This document shows positions 1-8,024 of a stretch of DNA of 64,000 nt, one piece after another (the stretch's first letter is position 1; the number at the start of each line of letters is the position of its first letter). A program made the translations under genes and the position numbers. A model generated the notes under the pieces. It made no database searches, was not told the origin of the DNA, and worked only from the letters and a program-made list of their open reading frames with translations. Origin of the DNA: Paenibacillus mucilaginosus 3016 (GTDB lineage Bacteria > Bacillota > Bacilli > Paenibacillales > NBRC-103111); contig NC_016935.1 of assembly GCF_000250655.1 (NCBI RefSeq), forward strand, positions 443,501 to 507,500. The letters run 5' to 3'.

Positions 1-1
1 G

Positions 2-433
2 ATTGTCGAGAACAGCATCATCCACGGTATGGAACCGGGGGCGGCTCCGATGCGCATCCGGATCAGCGCGCGGCGGGACGGGGACGCCTCGTTCCTCGTG
101 GCCGTCGAGGATACGGGCGTGGGGATGCCCGTGGAGGTGCTCTCCCGGATCCGCCTGGATCTCGAGCAGAAGGATGTGCTGGCCGGAGGCGACCATATCG
201 GGGTGGCCAATGTGCACCGGCGGATCGTGTATGTGTACGGAGAGGCCTATGGGGGCCGGATCGATTCCCGGGAGGGCGGCGGCACGACCGTGACGCTGCG
301 GTTTCCGGCGGAGGCCCGGCGGCAGGCGGATACGGACGAGGGTCTGTCTCCGCTCCGGAAGGCCGGGCTCCCGCTGTCAAGTCCTGAGCAAAAGGGAGGT
401 AGCGATAGTGTACAGCGTGCTGTTGGTGGATGA
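2..433 (+). CDS. YesM-like sensor histidine kinase, C-terminal part
   Basis: This is the ATP-binding end of a membrane sensor kinase whose N-terminus lies before the window. The first residues read VENSIIHG, which is the N-box of the HATPase domain. They are followed by the G1 box DTGVGM and the GVANVHRRI segment typical of the LytS/YesM (HPK7) family. About 30 residues after the domain are uncharacteristic, because the frame runs on to a stop inside the next gene. It overlaps the downstream AraC-type response regulator by 26 bases, so the two are surely a cognate pair. YesM/YesN pairs in paenibacilli usually control carbohydrate uptake genes, but the target here is outside the window. Confidence 0.85.
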   Translation: MVENSIIHGMEPGAAPMRIRISARRDGDASFLVAVEDTGVGMPVEVLSRIRLDLEQKDVLAGGDHIGVANVHRRIVYVYGEAYGGRIDSREGGGTTVTLRFPAEARRQADTDEGLSPLRKAGLPLSSPEQKGGSDSVQRAVGG

Positions 434-1148
434 CGAGAAGTGGGTGCGCACCTCGCTGCGCAAAGTGATCGAACGCACGGGCCTGCCCTTCGAGGTGGCA
501 CGGGAGGCCTCGCATGGGCTGGAGGCTCTGGATATCCTGAAGGAAGCGCCGGTCGATATGGTGCTGACCGATGTGCGGATGCCGGTCATGAACGGCATGA
601 GCTTCGTCCAGCAGCTGCGGCAGACGGCCCGGGAGCAGAGCGTGATCGTCGTCAGCGGCTATGACGACTTCGCTTACGTCCAGGGGGCGCTGCGCCTCGG
701 GGTCACCGACTACCTGCTGAAGCCGGTCGAGGTGGAGGAGATGCGCGCCTGCCTGGAGGGCTGGCTGCAGGCCCGCGCGGGCGGGCAGGCGGCGGGAGCT
801 CCCAAGGCTTCCTGTGATCCGGCGGACCGTTCGCCGGTGGAACAGGTGCTCGGGTATATCCGGGAGCATCTCGGCGGGGAGCTCACGCTGACCGAAGCCG
901 CCGCACGGGTGCATCTCAACCCGAGCTACCTCAGCCAGCTGTTCAAGCAGCAGCTCGGGCGGGGCTTCGTCGAGCATATCGTCGAGATGCGGATGGAAGA
1001 GGCGAAGCGGCTGCTGGCGGCTACTTCCCTGCGGGTCAGCGAAGTGGCCCAGCGCGTGGGATACACGGACGTCGCGTATTTCAGCAATACCTTCAAGCGG
1101 AGCGCGGGCTGCACGCCGACGGAATACCGCCGGTGCCCGCCTGCATAG
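408..1148 (+). CDS. AraC-type response regulator (YesN-like)
   Basis: This is a DNA-binding response regulator of 246 residues with a GTG start preceded by AAAGGGAGG. The receiver domain (about 1-120) has the acidic pair D8-D9, the phosphoacceptor D55 in the stretch LTDVRMP and the lysine in LLKPVE. A short linker leads to two AraC-type helix-turn-helix motifs (about 145-242, LTEAAARVHLNPSYLSQLF and VSEVAQRVGYTDVAYFSNTF). It is shorter than the usual YesN protein because the linker between the domains is only about 25 residues. It overlaps the upstream kinase gene and is followed by a clear terminator. Confidence 0.93.
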   Translation: MYSVLLVDDEKWVRTSLRKVIERTGLPFEVAREASHGLEALDILKEAPVDMVLTDVRMPVMNGMSFVQQLRQTAREQSVIVVSGYDDFAYVQGALRLGVTDYLLKPVEVEEMRACLEGWLQARAGGQAAGAPKASCDPADRSPVEQVLGYIREHLGGELTLTEAAARVHLNPSYLSQLFKQQLGRGFVEHIVEMRMEEAKRLLAATSLRVSEVAQRVGYTDVAYFSNTFKRSAGCTPTEYRRCPPA

Positions 1149-1202
1149 GATAAGAGAGGGAGTCGGAGTGAGCCCGGCTCCCGTAATGCATAGGTTCTTC
1201 AG

Positions 1203-1236
1203 CGTCCGGATGTCCGGACGTTTTGTTTTTTTATGG
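1203..1236 (+). terminator. Rho-independent terminator after the YesN-like gene
   Basis: A perfect 8-bp stem (CGTCCGGA/TCCGGACG) with a two-base loop is followed by TTTTGTTTTTTT. Confidence 0.85.
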
Positions 1237-1412
1237 AGACGCCGGCTTTGGATTTTGCAGATGAGAAGACTCCCTCGGTAACGGTCCTATGCCCGCATGC
1301 CCAATGATTTCATTTCAGTCCGGCGGGATATAAGGTATACTAGATTGATACAGTATGTGGGGTGCCTAGCAGAATAAGGTACGGCCAGGTTCTGAGGGGA
1401 GGACAATGAAGG

Positions 1413-1829
1413 ATGCATGCAGGCTACACCGCGCGTCGTGCCAAAGCTCCGGCAGCGTGCGAGGTACTGATCGTAGAGGATGACAACATCAGCCGGCGGG
1501 TGCTTCATACCATACTGGCCCAGCTGGGCTTTGGCCATATCGACATGGAGGATAACGGAGAGGCTGCCGTATCCGCCGCAGCTGCGAAGCGCTACGACCT
1601 GATATTCATGGATCTGCGGCTGCCCGTTCTCGACGGGCTCTCGGCCGCCCGGCGGATTATGGCGGACTGCGAAGGCCAGCGGCCTGTGATGATCGCCGTG
1701 ACGACGAATACGCTGCCCGAGATCAAGCAGCAGTGTATGGCGGCGGGCATGGCGGATTACATTATCAAACCTTACTACAAAGCTACGCTTGTGGAAGTGC
1801 TCGATCACTATTTTCCGGTCGTCTTGTAA
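1413..1829 (+). CDS. Single-domain response regulator (CheY-like)
   Basis: This 138-residue protein is a receiver domain with no output domain. It shows the acidic pocket E22-D23-D24, phosphoacceptor D67 (FMDLRLP), the switch threonine in AVTTNT and the lysine in IIKPYY. The ATG start has GGGGAGG ten bases upstream. An earlier ATG at 1406 is out of frame and soon stops. It is the first gene of a run with a B12-binding protein and a hybrid kinase. It probably receives or relays phosphate from that kinase, acting as a diffusible CheY- or Spo0F-like intermediate. The final output is not encoded nearby. Confidence 0.9.
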   Translation: MHAGYTARRAKAPAACEVLIVEDDNISRRVLHTILAQLGFGHIDMEDNGEAAVSAAAAKRYDLIFMDLRLPVLDGLSAARRIMADCEGQRPVMIAVTTNTLPEIKQQCMAAGMADYIIKPYYKATLVEVLDHYFPVVL

Positions 1830-1893
1830 AATCACGCATGAGGGAAGGCTGCGACATTGCGGCCTTTCTGCATGTTCATGAGGGGGAGAGCGA

Positions 1894-2961
1894 ATGCCAG
1901 CCCATACGGAGGCGGGAGTGCTGCTGCTTGATATGGCGGAGCAGCTCGCAGACCAAGTGACGGAGAGACAGTACAGCCTGCAGCCGGATCTCATCCAGAG
2001 GTTCGGACCTGCGGGCCGGGAGCGGACGAAGCAGGACACGGTGTTCAGCCTCAAATATTTGGCGGAGAGTCTTATGATGGACAGTCCCTCGTTGTTCGTG
2101 CACTACATCACCTGGCTGAAAGCGCTTCTCGAGGGGTACAAGGTCGGCGTGAAGGAGATCGAGGTGAATCTCGCCTGTCTCCGGGAAGAGGTGTGCCTCT
2201 CGATCGGAGGAGAGCATCAGGAGCATGTCACCCGGTTCCTCGACATCGGTCTGCATCAGCTTGCACTGCCGGCCGACGTGCCTCCGTTCATCGCGGCGGA
2301 TGCGCCTTACGGGGCCGAGGCGGCCGAATATCTGCGCATTCTGCTGGAGGGCAGGCGCCAGGAGGCGAGCCGGCTCATCATGGAGCTGGTGGAGGCGCAG
2401 ACGCCGCTGGCGGACATCTATCTGCACATCTTCCAGCCGGTGCAGTACGAGATCGGCAGGCTTTGGCAGACGGGCGGAATCAATGTGGCCCAGGAGCATT
2501 ACTGCACGGCGGCCACGCAGCTCATCATGTCGCAGCTGTACCCGTATCTGTTCGGCTCCGAACGCAAGGACCGCAGGCTTGTGGCCACCTGTGTCGGCGA
2601 CGAGATCCACGAGGTGGGCCTGCGGATGGTAGCCGATCTTTTCGAGGCCGAAGGCTGGGATACGTATTACCTCGGCGCGAACGTGCCGGCCCGCAGCATT
2701 ATCCAGACCGTGATCTCGCAGCAGGCCCATATGGTGGCCATCTCGGCGACGATGACGTACCATGTCCATCTGGTGAAAAAGCTGATCGAACAGATCCGGG
2801 CCTCCGAAGGGTGCCGGGGGGTCAAGATCATTGTCGGCGGCCTGCCGTTCAACATCGATCCGCAGCTGTGGATCCAGGTAGGCGCGGACGGCTGCAGCCG
2901 CAATGCGGGCGAAGCGGTGCGTATGGCGGCCGGGCTGCTCCGGGAGATCCCCGCATCCTAA
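1894..2961 (+). CDS. Cobalamin-binding (B12) sensor protein, probable photoreceptor
   Basis: This is a 355-residue soluble protein. A helical region of about 130 residues of unclear function is followed by a MetH-cap-like four-helix bundle (about 140-225) and a Rossmann-type B12-binding domain (about 228-345). The cap contains W191-x9-E201-H202, the Wx9EH signature of light-sensing B12 proteins such as CarH and AerR. The Rossmann part has E237-x-H239-x-x-G242, where H239 would be the lower cobalt ligand, as in the ExH form seen in CarH, and YYLGANVP. No DNA-binding domain is present, so it should signal through protein contact. The next gene starts 16 bases after its stop and encodes a sensorless hybrid kinase, the obvious partner. 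The light-sensing role is inferred from motifs. Confidence 0.85.
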   Translation: MPAHTEAGVLLLDMAEQLADQVTERQYSLQPDLIQRFGPAGRERTKQDTVFSLKYLAESLMMDSPSLFVHYITWLKALLEGYKVGVKEIEVNLACLREEVCLSIGGEHQEHVTRFLDIGLHQLALPADVPPFIAADAPYGAEAAEYLRILLEGRRQEASRLIMELVEAQTPLADIYLHIFQPVQYEIGRLWQTGGINVAQEHYCTAATQLIMSQLYPYLFGSERKDRRLVATCVGDEIHEVGLRMVADLFEAEGWDTYYLGANVPARSIIQTVISQQAHMVAISATMTYHVHLVKKLIEQIRASEGCRGVKIIVGGLPFNIDPQLWIQVGADGCSRNAGEAVRMAAGLLREIPAS

Positions 2962-2977
2962 GGAGGCTGGCAACCCT

Positions 2978-4693
2978 ATGACAACCATCGGCGAACCGGA
3001 AGAAGCGCAGCGGCTGAGAGAGACGATCGCCCGGCTGTCGGACGAGCTTATCCGTTCCAAGCAGAGGGAGGATGCGGCCCTGACGGAATTCTCCGTGATG
3101 AACAACGAGCTCATCACACTGCAGCGCCTGCTTGCCAAGACGAATGCCCAGCTGAAGACGGCCAAGGAAGAGGCCGAGCGGGCGAATGCGGCCAAGAGCG
3201 ATCTGCTCGCGATGATCTCCCATGAGATCCGAACGCCCCTGAGCGGGATCATGGGAATGTCGGAGCTGCTAGGGCTCTCCGGCAAAGCGGCCGAAGCCCG
3301 GCAGGAGCTGGCGCTGATCCGCTCCTCGGCGGCCCTGCTGCTCACCATCGCCCATGACCTGCTTGATCTTTCGCGGATGGAGGCGGGCAAGCTGACCCTG
3401 GTGTCCCGCCCGTTCCGCCTGCGTGAGGTGCTCCTCCATGTCGTGGAGCTCCTGACCCCGTCCGCCGTCTCCAACGGAACGGCGCTGCTCCAGCAGGTGG
3501 AGGAGCGCATCGCGCCCGTGCTGGTCGGCGATGCCGACCGGATCCGCCAGGTGCTGATCAACCTGGCGGGCAACGCCATCAAATTCACGCCGGGCGGCAC
3601 GGTGACCATCCGGGTGGACCTGCTGGGCGGAGGTGCCGGAGAGCAGCGGATTGCTATGGAGATCCGGGATACGGGCCGGGGCATCCCGCAGGAGAAGCTG
3701 TCGGAGCTGTTCCAGCCGTACTACCAGGCGCATGACGCTTCCTCGGCCGACATGCCGAAGGGCACCGGACTCGGCCTGTCGATCACCAAGCGGATCGTGG
3801 AGCTCATGGGCGGCACCATTGCCGTACAGAGTGTGCTTGGAGAAGGCTCCACCTTCCGGGTGGAGCTGCCGCTGCCGGTCGGGGAGAACAGCGGGAGGGC
3901 GGACGAGCCGGATTCCGGTCCGGCCGATCTCCCGCAGCGTGCGGCCGTCAAGCGGGAGATCGCCGTCCTGCTGGCGGAAGACGATGCGATCTCCCGCCAG
4001 GTCATTCTGATGCAGCTTCAGAAGCTGGGCCTCAGCCGCATCACGACCGCAGGCAGCGGGACGGAGGCGGTCGAGGCATGTGCCCGCGGAACGTTCGACA
4101 TCATTCTGATGGATCATCACATGCCGGGAATGAACGGCAGCGAAGCGGTTCGCGCCATCCGGCTTCAGGAGGCCGCCGCCGGGCGGCCGCGCATTCCGAT
4201 TCTGTCGCTCTCGGGGTCCACGCTCGGCAGGGCCGGTGAGAGCCGCGTCCTCGGTTCCGAGCTCGACGACGCCCTGATGAAGCCGTTCACCCTGAAGGCG
4301 CTGAGAGAGGCACTCGAGAAGTGGGTCCCGGCATTCCGTCCGGAGCCTCAACCGGAGCTCCTCGAGCAGGAGGTGCTGGCGGAACTGCTCGAGCTCGATC
4401 CGTCCCGTGCCCTGCTGCGGCAGCTTGTGGCGGATTACCTGGCGGATACCCCGGGACGTCTGCAGCGGCTGAAGGAAGCGGCGGACCGCGGCAGCCATGA
4501 AGAGATTGCCAGGCTGGCCCACAGCCTCAAGTCCGGAAGCGTCACCCTGGGGCTTCGCCCGTTGTCCGACCTGCTGCACACGCTGGAGGAAGAGGCACGG
4601 GAGGGCCAGCCGTCAGGGAAGCTGGCCTGCCTCGTCAGCGGGGTCCTCGCCGAGTACGAGCGGGCGGACACGGTGCTGCGGCAGCTGGTTTGA
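2978..4693 (+). CDS. Hybrid histidine kinase: HisKA-HATPase-REC-HPt
   Basis: This is a 571-residue cytoplasmic kinase. The ATG start has AGGAGG overlapping the stop of the preceding gene. Residues 1-75 form a coiled coil with no PAS, GAF or membrane segment. The H-box SHEIRTPLSG (H82), N-box NLAGNAIKF, G1 DTGRGIP and G2 GTGLGLSI follow. A receiver domain has D379 in LMDHHMPGMNG, and a C-terminal HPt domain carries LAHSLKSG (H515). The protein thus holds a full phosphorelay (H-D-H) but no sensory domain. Input most likely comes from the adjacent B12 protein, and output from H515 to the single-domain regulator encoded at 1413-1829. Confidence 0.92.
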   Translation: MTTIGEPEEAQRLRETIARLSDELIRSKQREDAALTEFSVMNNELITLQRLLAKTNAQLKTAKEEAERANAAKSDLLAMISHEIRTPLSGIMGMSELLGLSGKAAEARQELALIRSSAALLLTIAHDLLDLSRMEAGKLTLVSRPFRLREVLLHVVELLTPSAVSNGTALLQQVEERIAPVLVGDADRIRQVLINLAGNAIKFTPGGTVTIRVDLLGGGAGEQRIAMEIRDTGRGIPQEKLSELFQPYYQAHDASSADMPKGTGLGLSITKRIVELMGGTIAVQSVLGEGSTFRVELPLPVGENSGRADEPDSGPADLPQRAAVKREIAVLLAEDDAISRQVILMQLQKLGLSRITTAGSGTEAVEACARGTFDIILMDHHMPGMNGSEAVRAIRLQEAAAGRPRIPILSLSGSTLGRAGESRVLGSELDDALMKPFTLKALREALEKWVPAFRPEPQPELLEQEVLAELLELDPSRALLRQLVADYLADTPGRLQRLKEAADRGSHEEIARLAHSLKSGSVTLGLRPLSDLLHTLEEEAREGQPSGKLACLVSGVLAEYERADTVLRQLV

Positions 4694-4727
4694 CGCAGCC
4701 GGTCCAGGAGCCGCCGGTTCCGGATAC

Positions 4728-4768
4728 AAGAAGAGTCCGTCCCTTGCTTTAGAGGGCGGACTCTTCTT
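4728..4768. terminator. Bidirectional terminator
   Basis: A long stem pairs AAGAAGAGTCCG with CGGACTCTTCTT, extended by CCCT/AGGG. It closes the kinase operon and overlaps the end of the convergent gene at 4749. Confidence 0.75.
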
Positions 4769-5030
4769 GTTTGCGGACCCACAGTCCCTTGATGACCGTG
4801 TAGAGGATGAGCAGGGCGGGCATGACCGTTAAGCTCATGGCCGCCCTTCCCTGGACGGCGCTCTGCACAAGATGAACCAGCGGCACGGTGCCGGCCGCAG
4901 CGAGAATGAAATGCAGAGTAGACGGGCGCAGGCGGCATCGCTTGTCCAGAAAGCGAATGGTCCAGGCGAGCAGGGTACGGAAGATAATGAAGATGGCGAG
5001 CAGCCCGAGGGCTTTGCCGGCCAGCGTCAT
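4749..5030 (-). CDS. Small hydrophobic membrane protein, unknown function
   Basis: This is a 93-residue protein with three likely membrane segments (around LAIFIIFRTLLAW, ILAAAGTVPLVHLV and MPALLILYTVIKG), separated by basic stretches. I chose the ATG at 5030 because it has a GAGGGGGGG ribosome site just upstream; a longer frame is open before it but adds only non-conserved-looking sequence. It is convergent with the hybrid kinase gene and ends inside the shared terminator. I do not recognise the family. Confidence 0.6.
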   Translation of the reverse strand: MTLAGKALGLLAIFIIFRTLLAWTIRFLDKRCRLRPSTLHFILAAAGTVPLVHLVQSAVQGRAAMSLTVMPALLILYTVIKGLWVRKQEESAL

Positions 5031-5222
5031 GGGATCACCCCCCCTCAGTAGAGCGAATTCGGCAGGACAGCTTAAGGATGCGGGCGGCAGTTCACCTAAC
5101 GCAGGCATCCTATTCTGCTTACCCCTCCCTGCCGTTTGTTACCCATTGTCTTCCAAGTGGGGCCGAGCCCGGCTCAGGGGAGTGTCGGGGCAGGAGGGAG
5201 ACGTGCCGTGCCCCGCGCAAAA

Positions 5223-5259
5223 AAGCAGCCTGCGGAGCTCGGGGCTCAGCAGGCTGCTT
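5223..5259 (-). terminator. Terminator of the PL3 pectate lyase gene
   Basis: An 11-bp stem (AAGCAGCCTGC/GCAGGCTGCTT) is followed by six T residues on the minus strand. Confidence 0.85.
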
Positions 5260-5294
5260 GGGAACACGTAATGAAGAGAACTGGCTTGGACGGT

Positions 5295-5969
5295 TTAGTA
5301 CTTGGTATTGCCGGATTGGTAGGTATTTCCGGAAGCGAAGCCCTTGAACAGCGTCGGTACGCTGCTGTAACGGGTGTTCGTGATGCTGCCGGTGGATACA
5401 GGGCTGTCCGTGCGCAGGATGGAATCCTTCACGTTGGAGATATCGCTGGAGTCTACGTTCATGACGACCTTGAATGTCGTGCCCCCGTTTTGGCGTACCA
5501 GCTTGCCGATGTCATTGGCGCGGAAGTTCTTGATGTTGAACGTACCCGCAGCATTCGCCTGGAATACTTTGTCGTACGCCTTGTAGGCGGAGCCGCCCGT
5601 GATGTTCACGGTACCGGAGGACTTGAGCGTGAGGGCATCCTCACCTACGTCCTGCCAGTTCACGTTCGTGATGTTGCAGCTGCCGTAGCAGTGTACGCCG
5701 TCCGCGGCAGGAGCGCCGAGGTTCACGTTCTTGAGCGTGCCGCCCGCTTCGACGCGGAAGACCGGCTTCTGGCCTTCGGCCTGGCTGCCGTCGCCTAGCG
5801 TGCTTGCATTGGCTACATAAGTGTTGCCGGCACCGTCGAAGGTCTGCCCTGCAGCAACCACGATCGTGGAGTTAACTGTAATGGTAGCGGCTTGTGCCGG
5901 GAGAGCGGCGAATACCGAAGAGACCAGACCGACCGACAGCATCATGCTTGCGACTTTTTTCATTTTCAT
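5295..5969 (-). CDS. Secreted pectate lyase, PL3 family
   Basis: This is a 224-residue extracellular enzyme predicted to cleave polygalacturonate by calcium-dependent beta-elimination. It starts with a signal peptide ending at ALPAQA. The short beta-helix core has the PL3 hallmarks [27 protein letters not shown] and a late KLVRQNGG segment. The chosen ATG has GGAGG eight bases upstream; a start 18 bases earlier lacks a good site. About 200 residues is normal for PL3. It stands alone with its own terminator, and PL1 and PL9 lyase genes lie 3-6 kb away. Confidence 0.93.
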   Translation of the reverse strand: MKMKKVASMMLSVGLVSSVFAALPAQAATITVNSTIVVAAGQTFDGAGNTYVANASTLGDGSQAEGQKPVFRVEAGGTLKNVNLGAPAADGVHCYGSCNITNVNWQDVGEDALTLKSSGTVNITGGSAYKAYDKVFQANAAGTFNIKNFRANDIGKLVRQNGGTTFKVVMNVDSSDISNVKDSILRTDSPVSTGSITNTRYSSVPTLFKGFASGNTYQSGNTKY

Positions 5970-6237
5970 AAGTAACGCCTCCATCATTTGAATTTTGGTT
6001 TTGGTAAATTGGTTTATACAAGCTTACAGCCAATAAGGGTTGGGTCCCTGCACCTCCTCGTCTTGGGCTCGTCATTACCGTACCAGAATTTCCTTATTTC
6101 GGAAATAATCACAGTCTTAGTTTGAGGGAGTTTTCAACCAAAGGTTGAGAAGAGCGTATCGGTTTGAATGCAGCATATGGCGGTGGACGGGGGAAGTTGA
6201 AAGCGCGCTACGGGTGTAATCTAACGGGTAAGGCGTG
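5970..6237. other. Intergenic region upstream of the PL3 gene
   Basis: This holds the presumed minus-strand promoter of the PL3 gene and an imperfect inverted repeat ATTTCC-N7-GGAAAT (6088-6106) that could be an operator. No convincing gene is seen. It runs into the tandem repeats at 6238. Confidence 0.4.
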
Positions 6238-6583
6238 TAAAAGCGAGGAGATATCTTTTTGAAAGCGACCTTTATGTGAAGCATAACGGAGCCCCAAAAG
6301 ATATGCCCGAGCGCAGAGTATGCCGAAATCAAGAGGAGCGGGATCCAGACCAGCCTAGGAGTAAAAGCGAGGAGATGTCTTTTTGGAAGCGACCTTTATG
6401 CGAAGCATAACGGAGCGCAAAAAGATATGCCCGAGCGCAGAGTATGCTGAAATCAAGAGGAGTAGGATCCGGGCCAGCCTAGGAGTAAAAGCGAGGAGAT
6501 ATCTTTTTGGAAGCGACCTTTATGCGAAGCATAACGGAGCGCAAAAAGATATGCCCGAGCGCAGAGTATGCAGAAATCAAGAT
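6238..6583 (+). repeat. Three tandem copies of a 124-bp hairpin-forming repeat
   Basis: Units begin at 6238, 6362 and 6486, exactly 124 bases apart, each opening with TAAAAGCGAGGAG. The third copy breaks off near 6583. Within each unit an outer inverted repeat (ATATCTTTTTG / CAAAAAGATAT) encloses an inner perfect hairpin TTATGC-GAA-GCATAA, so the RNA or single-stranded DNA could fold into one imperfect hairpin of about 75 bases. Copies differ by a few substitutions, some of them outside the stems. Related cores occur at 46397-46508, so the element is dispersed. Short frames across it look like by-products, not genes. Confidence 0.9.
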
Positions 6584-6740
6584 GAGGGATTGGTGCCGTT
6601 TTTATTCCTGGGGGGACCGGGGCCTCATGTGATCCGAGGATCAGAAGTGAGTTGTGAGCAGCTGCACGGGCTGTTTGTTTGACCCCCTCCTCAAACAGGT
6701 AAGTAATAGTATCCACAGCTTGGAAAGGGGAGAGTGCAAG

Positions 6741-6959
6741 ATGGAAACGCCGAAAAATACGGAACGGATGCGGCAGCGTGTGAACCGTGATCATCCGGAG
6801 CAGTATCCGACGGACAAGCCCAGTCTCTTCGATCTGTACGAGAGCGAGCAGACGGTGGATGCCATTCCGGTGGAGGACCTGACACTGGAGCAGCAGGAGG
6901 AGAAGAACGGGGAAGAAACAAAGCACCGCTCTTCGAGCGAGCGCAAATATCATCCGTAA
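6741..6959 (+). CDS. Small acidic hydrophilic protein, unknown
   Basis: This is a 72-residue, highly charged protein with no membrane segment or signal peptide. It is rich in Glu, Gln, Arg and Asp and is probably disordered. The ATG follows AAAGGGGAG with good spacing, and a terminator follows 43 bases after the stop. It lies just after the 124-bp repeats. The family is not recognised. The composition resembles small conserved paenibacillus proteins of unknown role, but this is only an impression. Confidence 0.65.
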   Translation: METPKNTERMRQRVNRDHPEQYPTDKPSLFDLYESEQTVDAIPVEDLTLEQQEEKNGEETKHRSSSERKYHP

Positions 6960-7001
6960 GCTTGGAGGCGGCCGGCCGCGGAGGCCTCGGATCAGCGCTG
7001 G

Positions 7002-7030
7002 AACACCGGGATATCGCCGGTGTTTTTCTT
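7002..7030 (+). terminator. Terminator after the 72-residue protein gene
   Basis: The stem AACACCGG/CCGGTGTT is followed by TTTCTTTTT. Confidence 0.8.
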
Positions 7031-7076
7031 TTTGCCCGGACGTGTGATCTGGTTCACATCATCGGCTGAGGAGGCG

Positions 7077-7085
7077 TGCTATAGT
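7077..7085 (+). promoter_or_regulatory. Candidate extended -10 promoter
   Basis: TGCTATAGT lies about 90 bases before the 28-residue reading frame. No good -35 is visible. Confidence 0.3.
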
Positions 7086-7171
7086 AAAGGCATGAAAGAG
7101 AGCAGCACAGCACACGGGAAATAAGAAAGCACACTTCCAAGTAAAGCGAGCCATGAAGGGAAGCGAAGGTC

Positions 7172-7258
7172 ATGAGTCCACCACAACCGCAGGAGCAGCC
7201 GCCTGAGAGCCCGACCGGAAACAACAACTCAGCGCAGGGCAGCAAAAGTAAAGCTTAG
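7172..7258 (+). CDS. Possible 28-residue small protein
   Basis: A short frame starts MSPPQPQEQPPESPTG and ends GSKSKA. It has a weak GAAGG ribosome site. It is Pro-, Gln- and Ser-rich and may be a disordered small protein of the kind common in Paenibacillus, or chance. An extended -10 box lies upstream. Confidence 0.3.
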   Translation: MSPPQPQEQPPESPTGNNNSAQGSKSKA

Positions 7259-7391
7259 GTTAAAGTCAGAATGTTCTAAAGAGCTGCTAAACTGCACACT
7301 AATTTGTGAAAATATTCACTTGAATCAATTATTGGGACGAAATCCAGTCGTTCTGCATTCCATAAAACCATCCGAGGGAGATGTATCCATC

Positions 7392-7922
7392 ATGTTAACC
7401 CGATTCCTTAGAGACAACGTGTATGCCGCCGGACTGCTGATGGTCCTTCGCTTGTATCTCGGTTACCAGTGGTTTACCGCAGGGCTTCACAAGCTGACGG
7501 GCGGATTCGATGCCGCCGGCTTCCTCAAAGGCGCCATTGCCAAGCCGGTGCTCGATAAAGCCACGAACGAACTGGTCTATCCGACGTTCACCGCCTTCCT
7601 GCAGCACTTCGCCCTGCCGAACGTGAAGCTGATTAACTTCCTGATACCGGTAGGGGAAACGCTGGTCGGCCTGGGCCTGATCCTCGGGGCCCTGACGACA
7701 GCCGCCGCCTTCTTCGGACTTATGATGAACTTCATGTTCCTCTTCGCCGGTACTGTAAGCACGAACCCGTGGCTGATCCTGCTTGGGGTCATCGTCCTGA
7801 TGGCAGGTACGAATGCCGGCCGGTTCGGCGTAGACCACTACCTGATGCCTTTCCTCCGCAAGCTGCGCCGCCAAGGCGGCCATGAAGCCGGCCGCGGGAA
7901 CGGAACGGCGGCCAAAGTATAA
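7392..7922 (+). CDS. DoxX family membrane protein
   Basis: This is a 176-residue integral membrane protein with about four transmembrane segments. The N-terminal signature LRLYLGYQWFTAGLHKLTGGFDAAGFL, a second helix NFLIPVGETLVGLGLILGAL, and later helices ending at GRFGVDHYLMP match the DoxX/TQO small-subunit family. That family is linked to thiosulfate:quinone or general redox functions, but substrates are rarely known. GGGAG lies upstream of the chosen ATG. Monocistronic, closed by a strong terminator. A second, shorter DoxX gene at 31597 belongs to the quinone-stress cluster. Confidence 0.88.
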   Translation: MLTRFLRDNVYAAGLLMVLRLYLGYQWFTAGLHKLTGGFDAAGFLKGAIAKPVLDKATNELVYPTFTAFLQHFALPNVKLINFLIPVGETLVGLGLILGALTTAAAFFGLMMNFMFLFAGTVSTNPWLILLGVIVLMAGTNAGRFGVDHYLMPFLRKLRRQGGHEAGRGNGTAAKV

Positions 7923-7971
7923 CGGCTGCAGCGTAAACGGGCGCCCAAGTGTTCGACAACCGAAGCAGACG

Positions 7972-8006
7972 AAAAAACCGGGAGAGCCAAGCTCTCCCGG
8001 TTTTTC
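7972..8006. terminator. Bidirectional terminator between DoxX and TerC genes
   Basis: The stem ACCGGGAGAG/CTCTCCCGGT is flanked by A and T runs on both sides. Confidence 0.85.
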
Positions 8007-8024
8007 TTGCAGCAGTCGGTGGAA

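Noticed and set aside
1287..2054. Minus-strand frame across the lone receiver gene
   Set aside because: Antisense to a receiver domain with all catalytic residues; no own ribosome site or motif.
1876..3684. Long minus-strand frame opposite the B12 protein and hybrid kinase
   Set aside because: It is antisense to two genes with clear domains; high GC content makes such open frames common, and its translation is low-complexity Arg/His/Leu with no motif.
6238..6583. Tandem repeats as a CRISPR array
   Set aside because: Units are 124 bp, contiguous and nearly identical throughout, with no variable spacers and no cas genes nearby.
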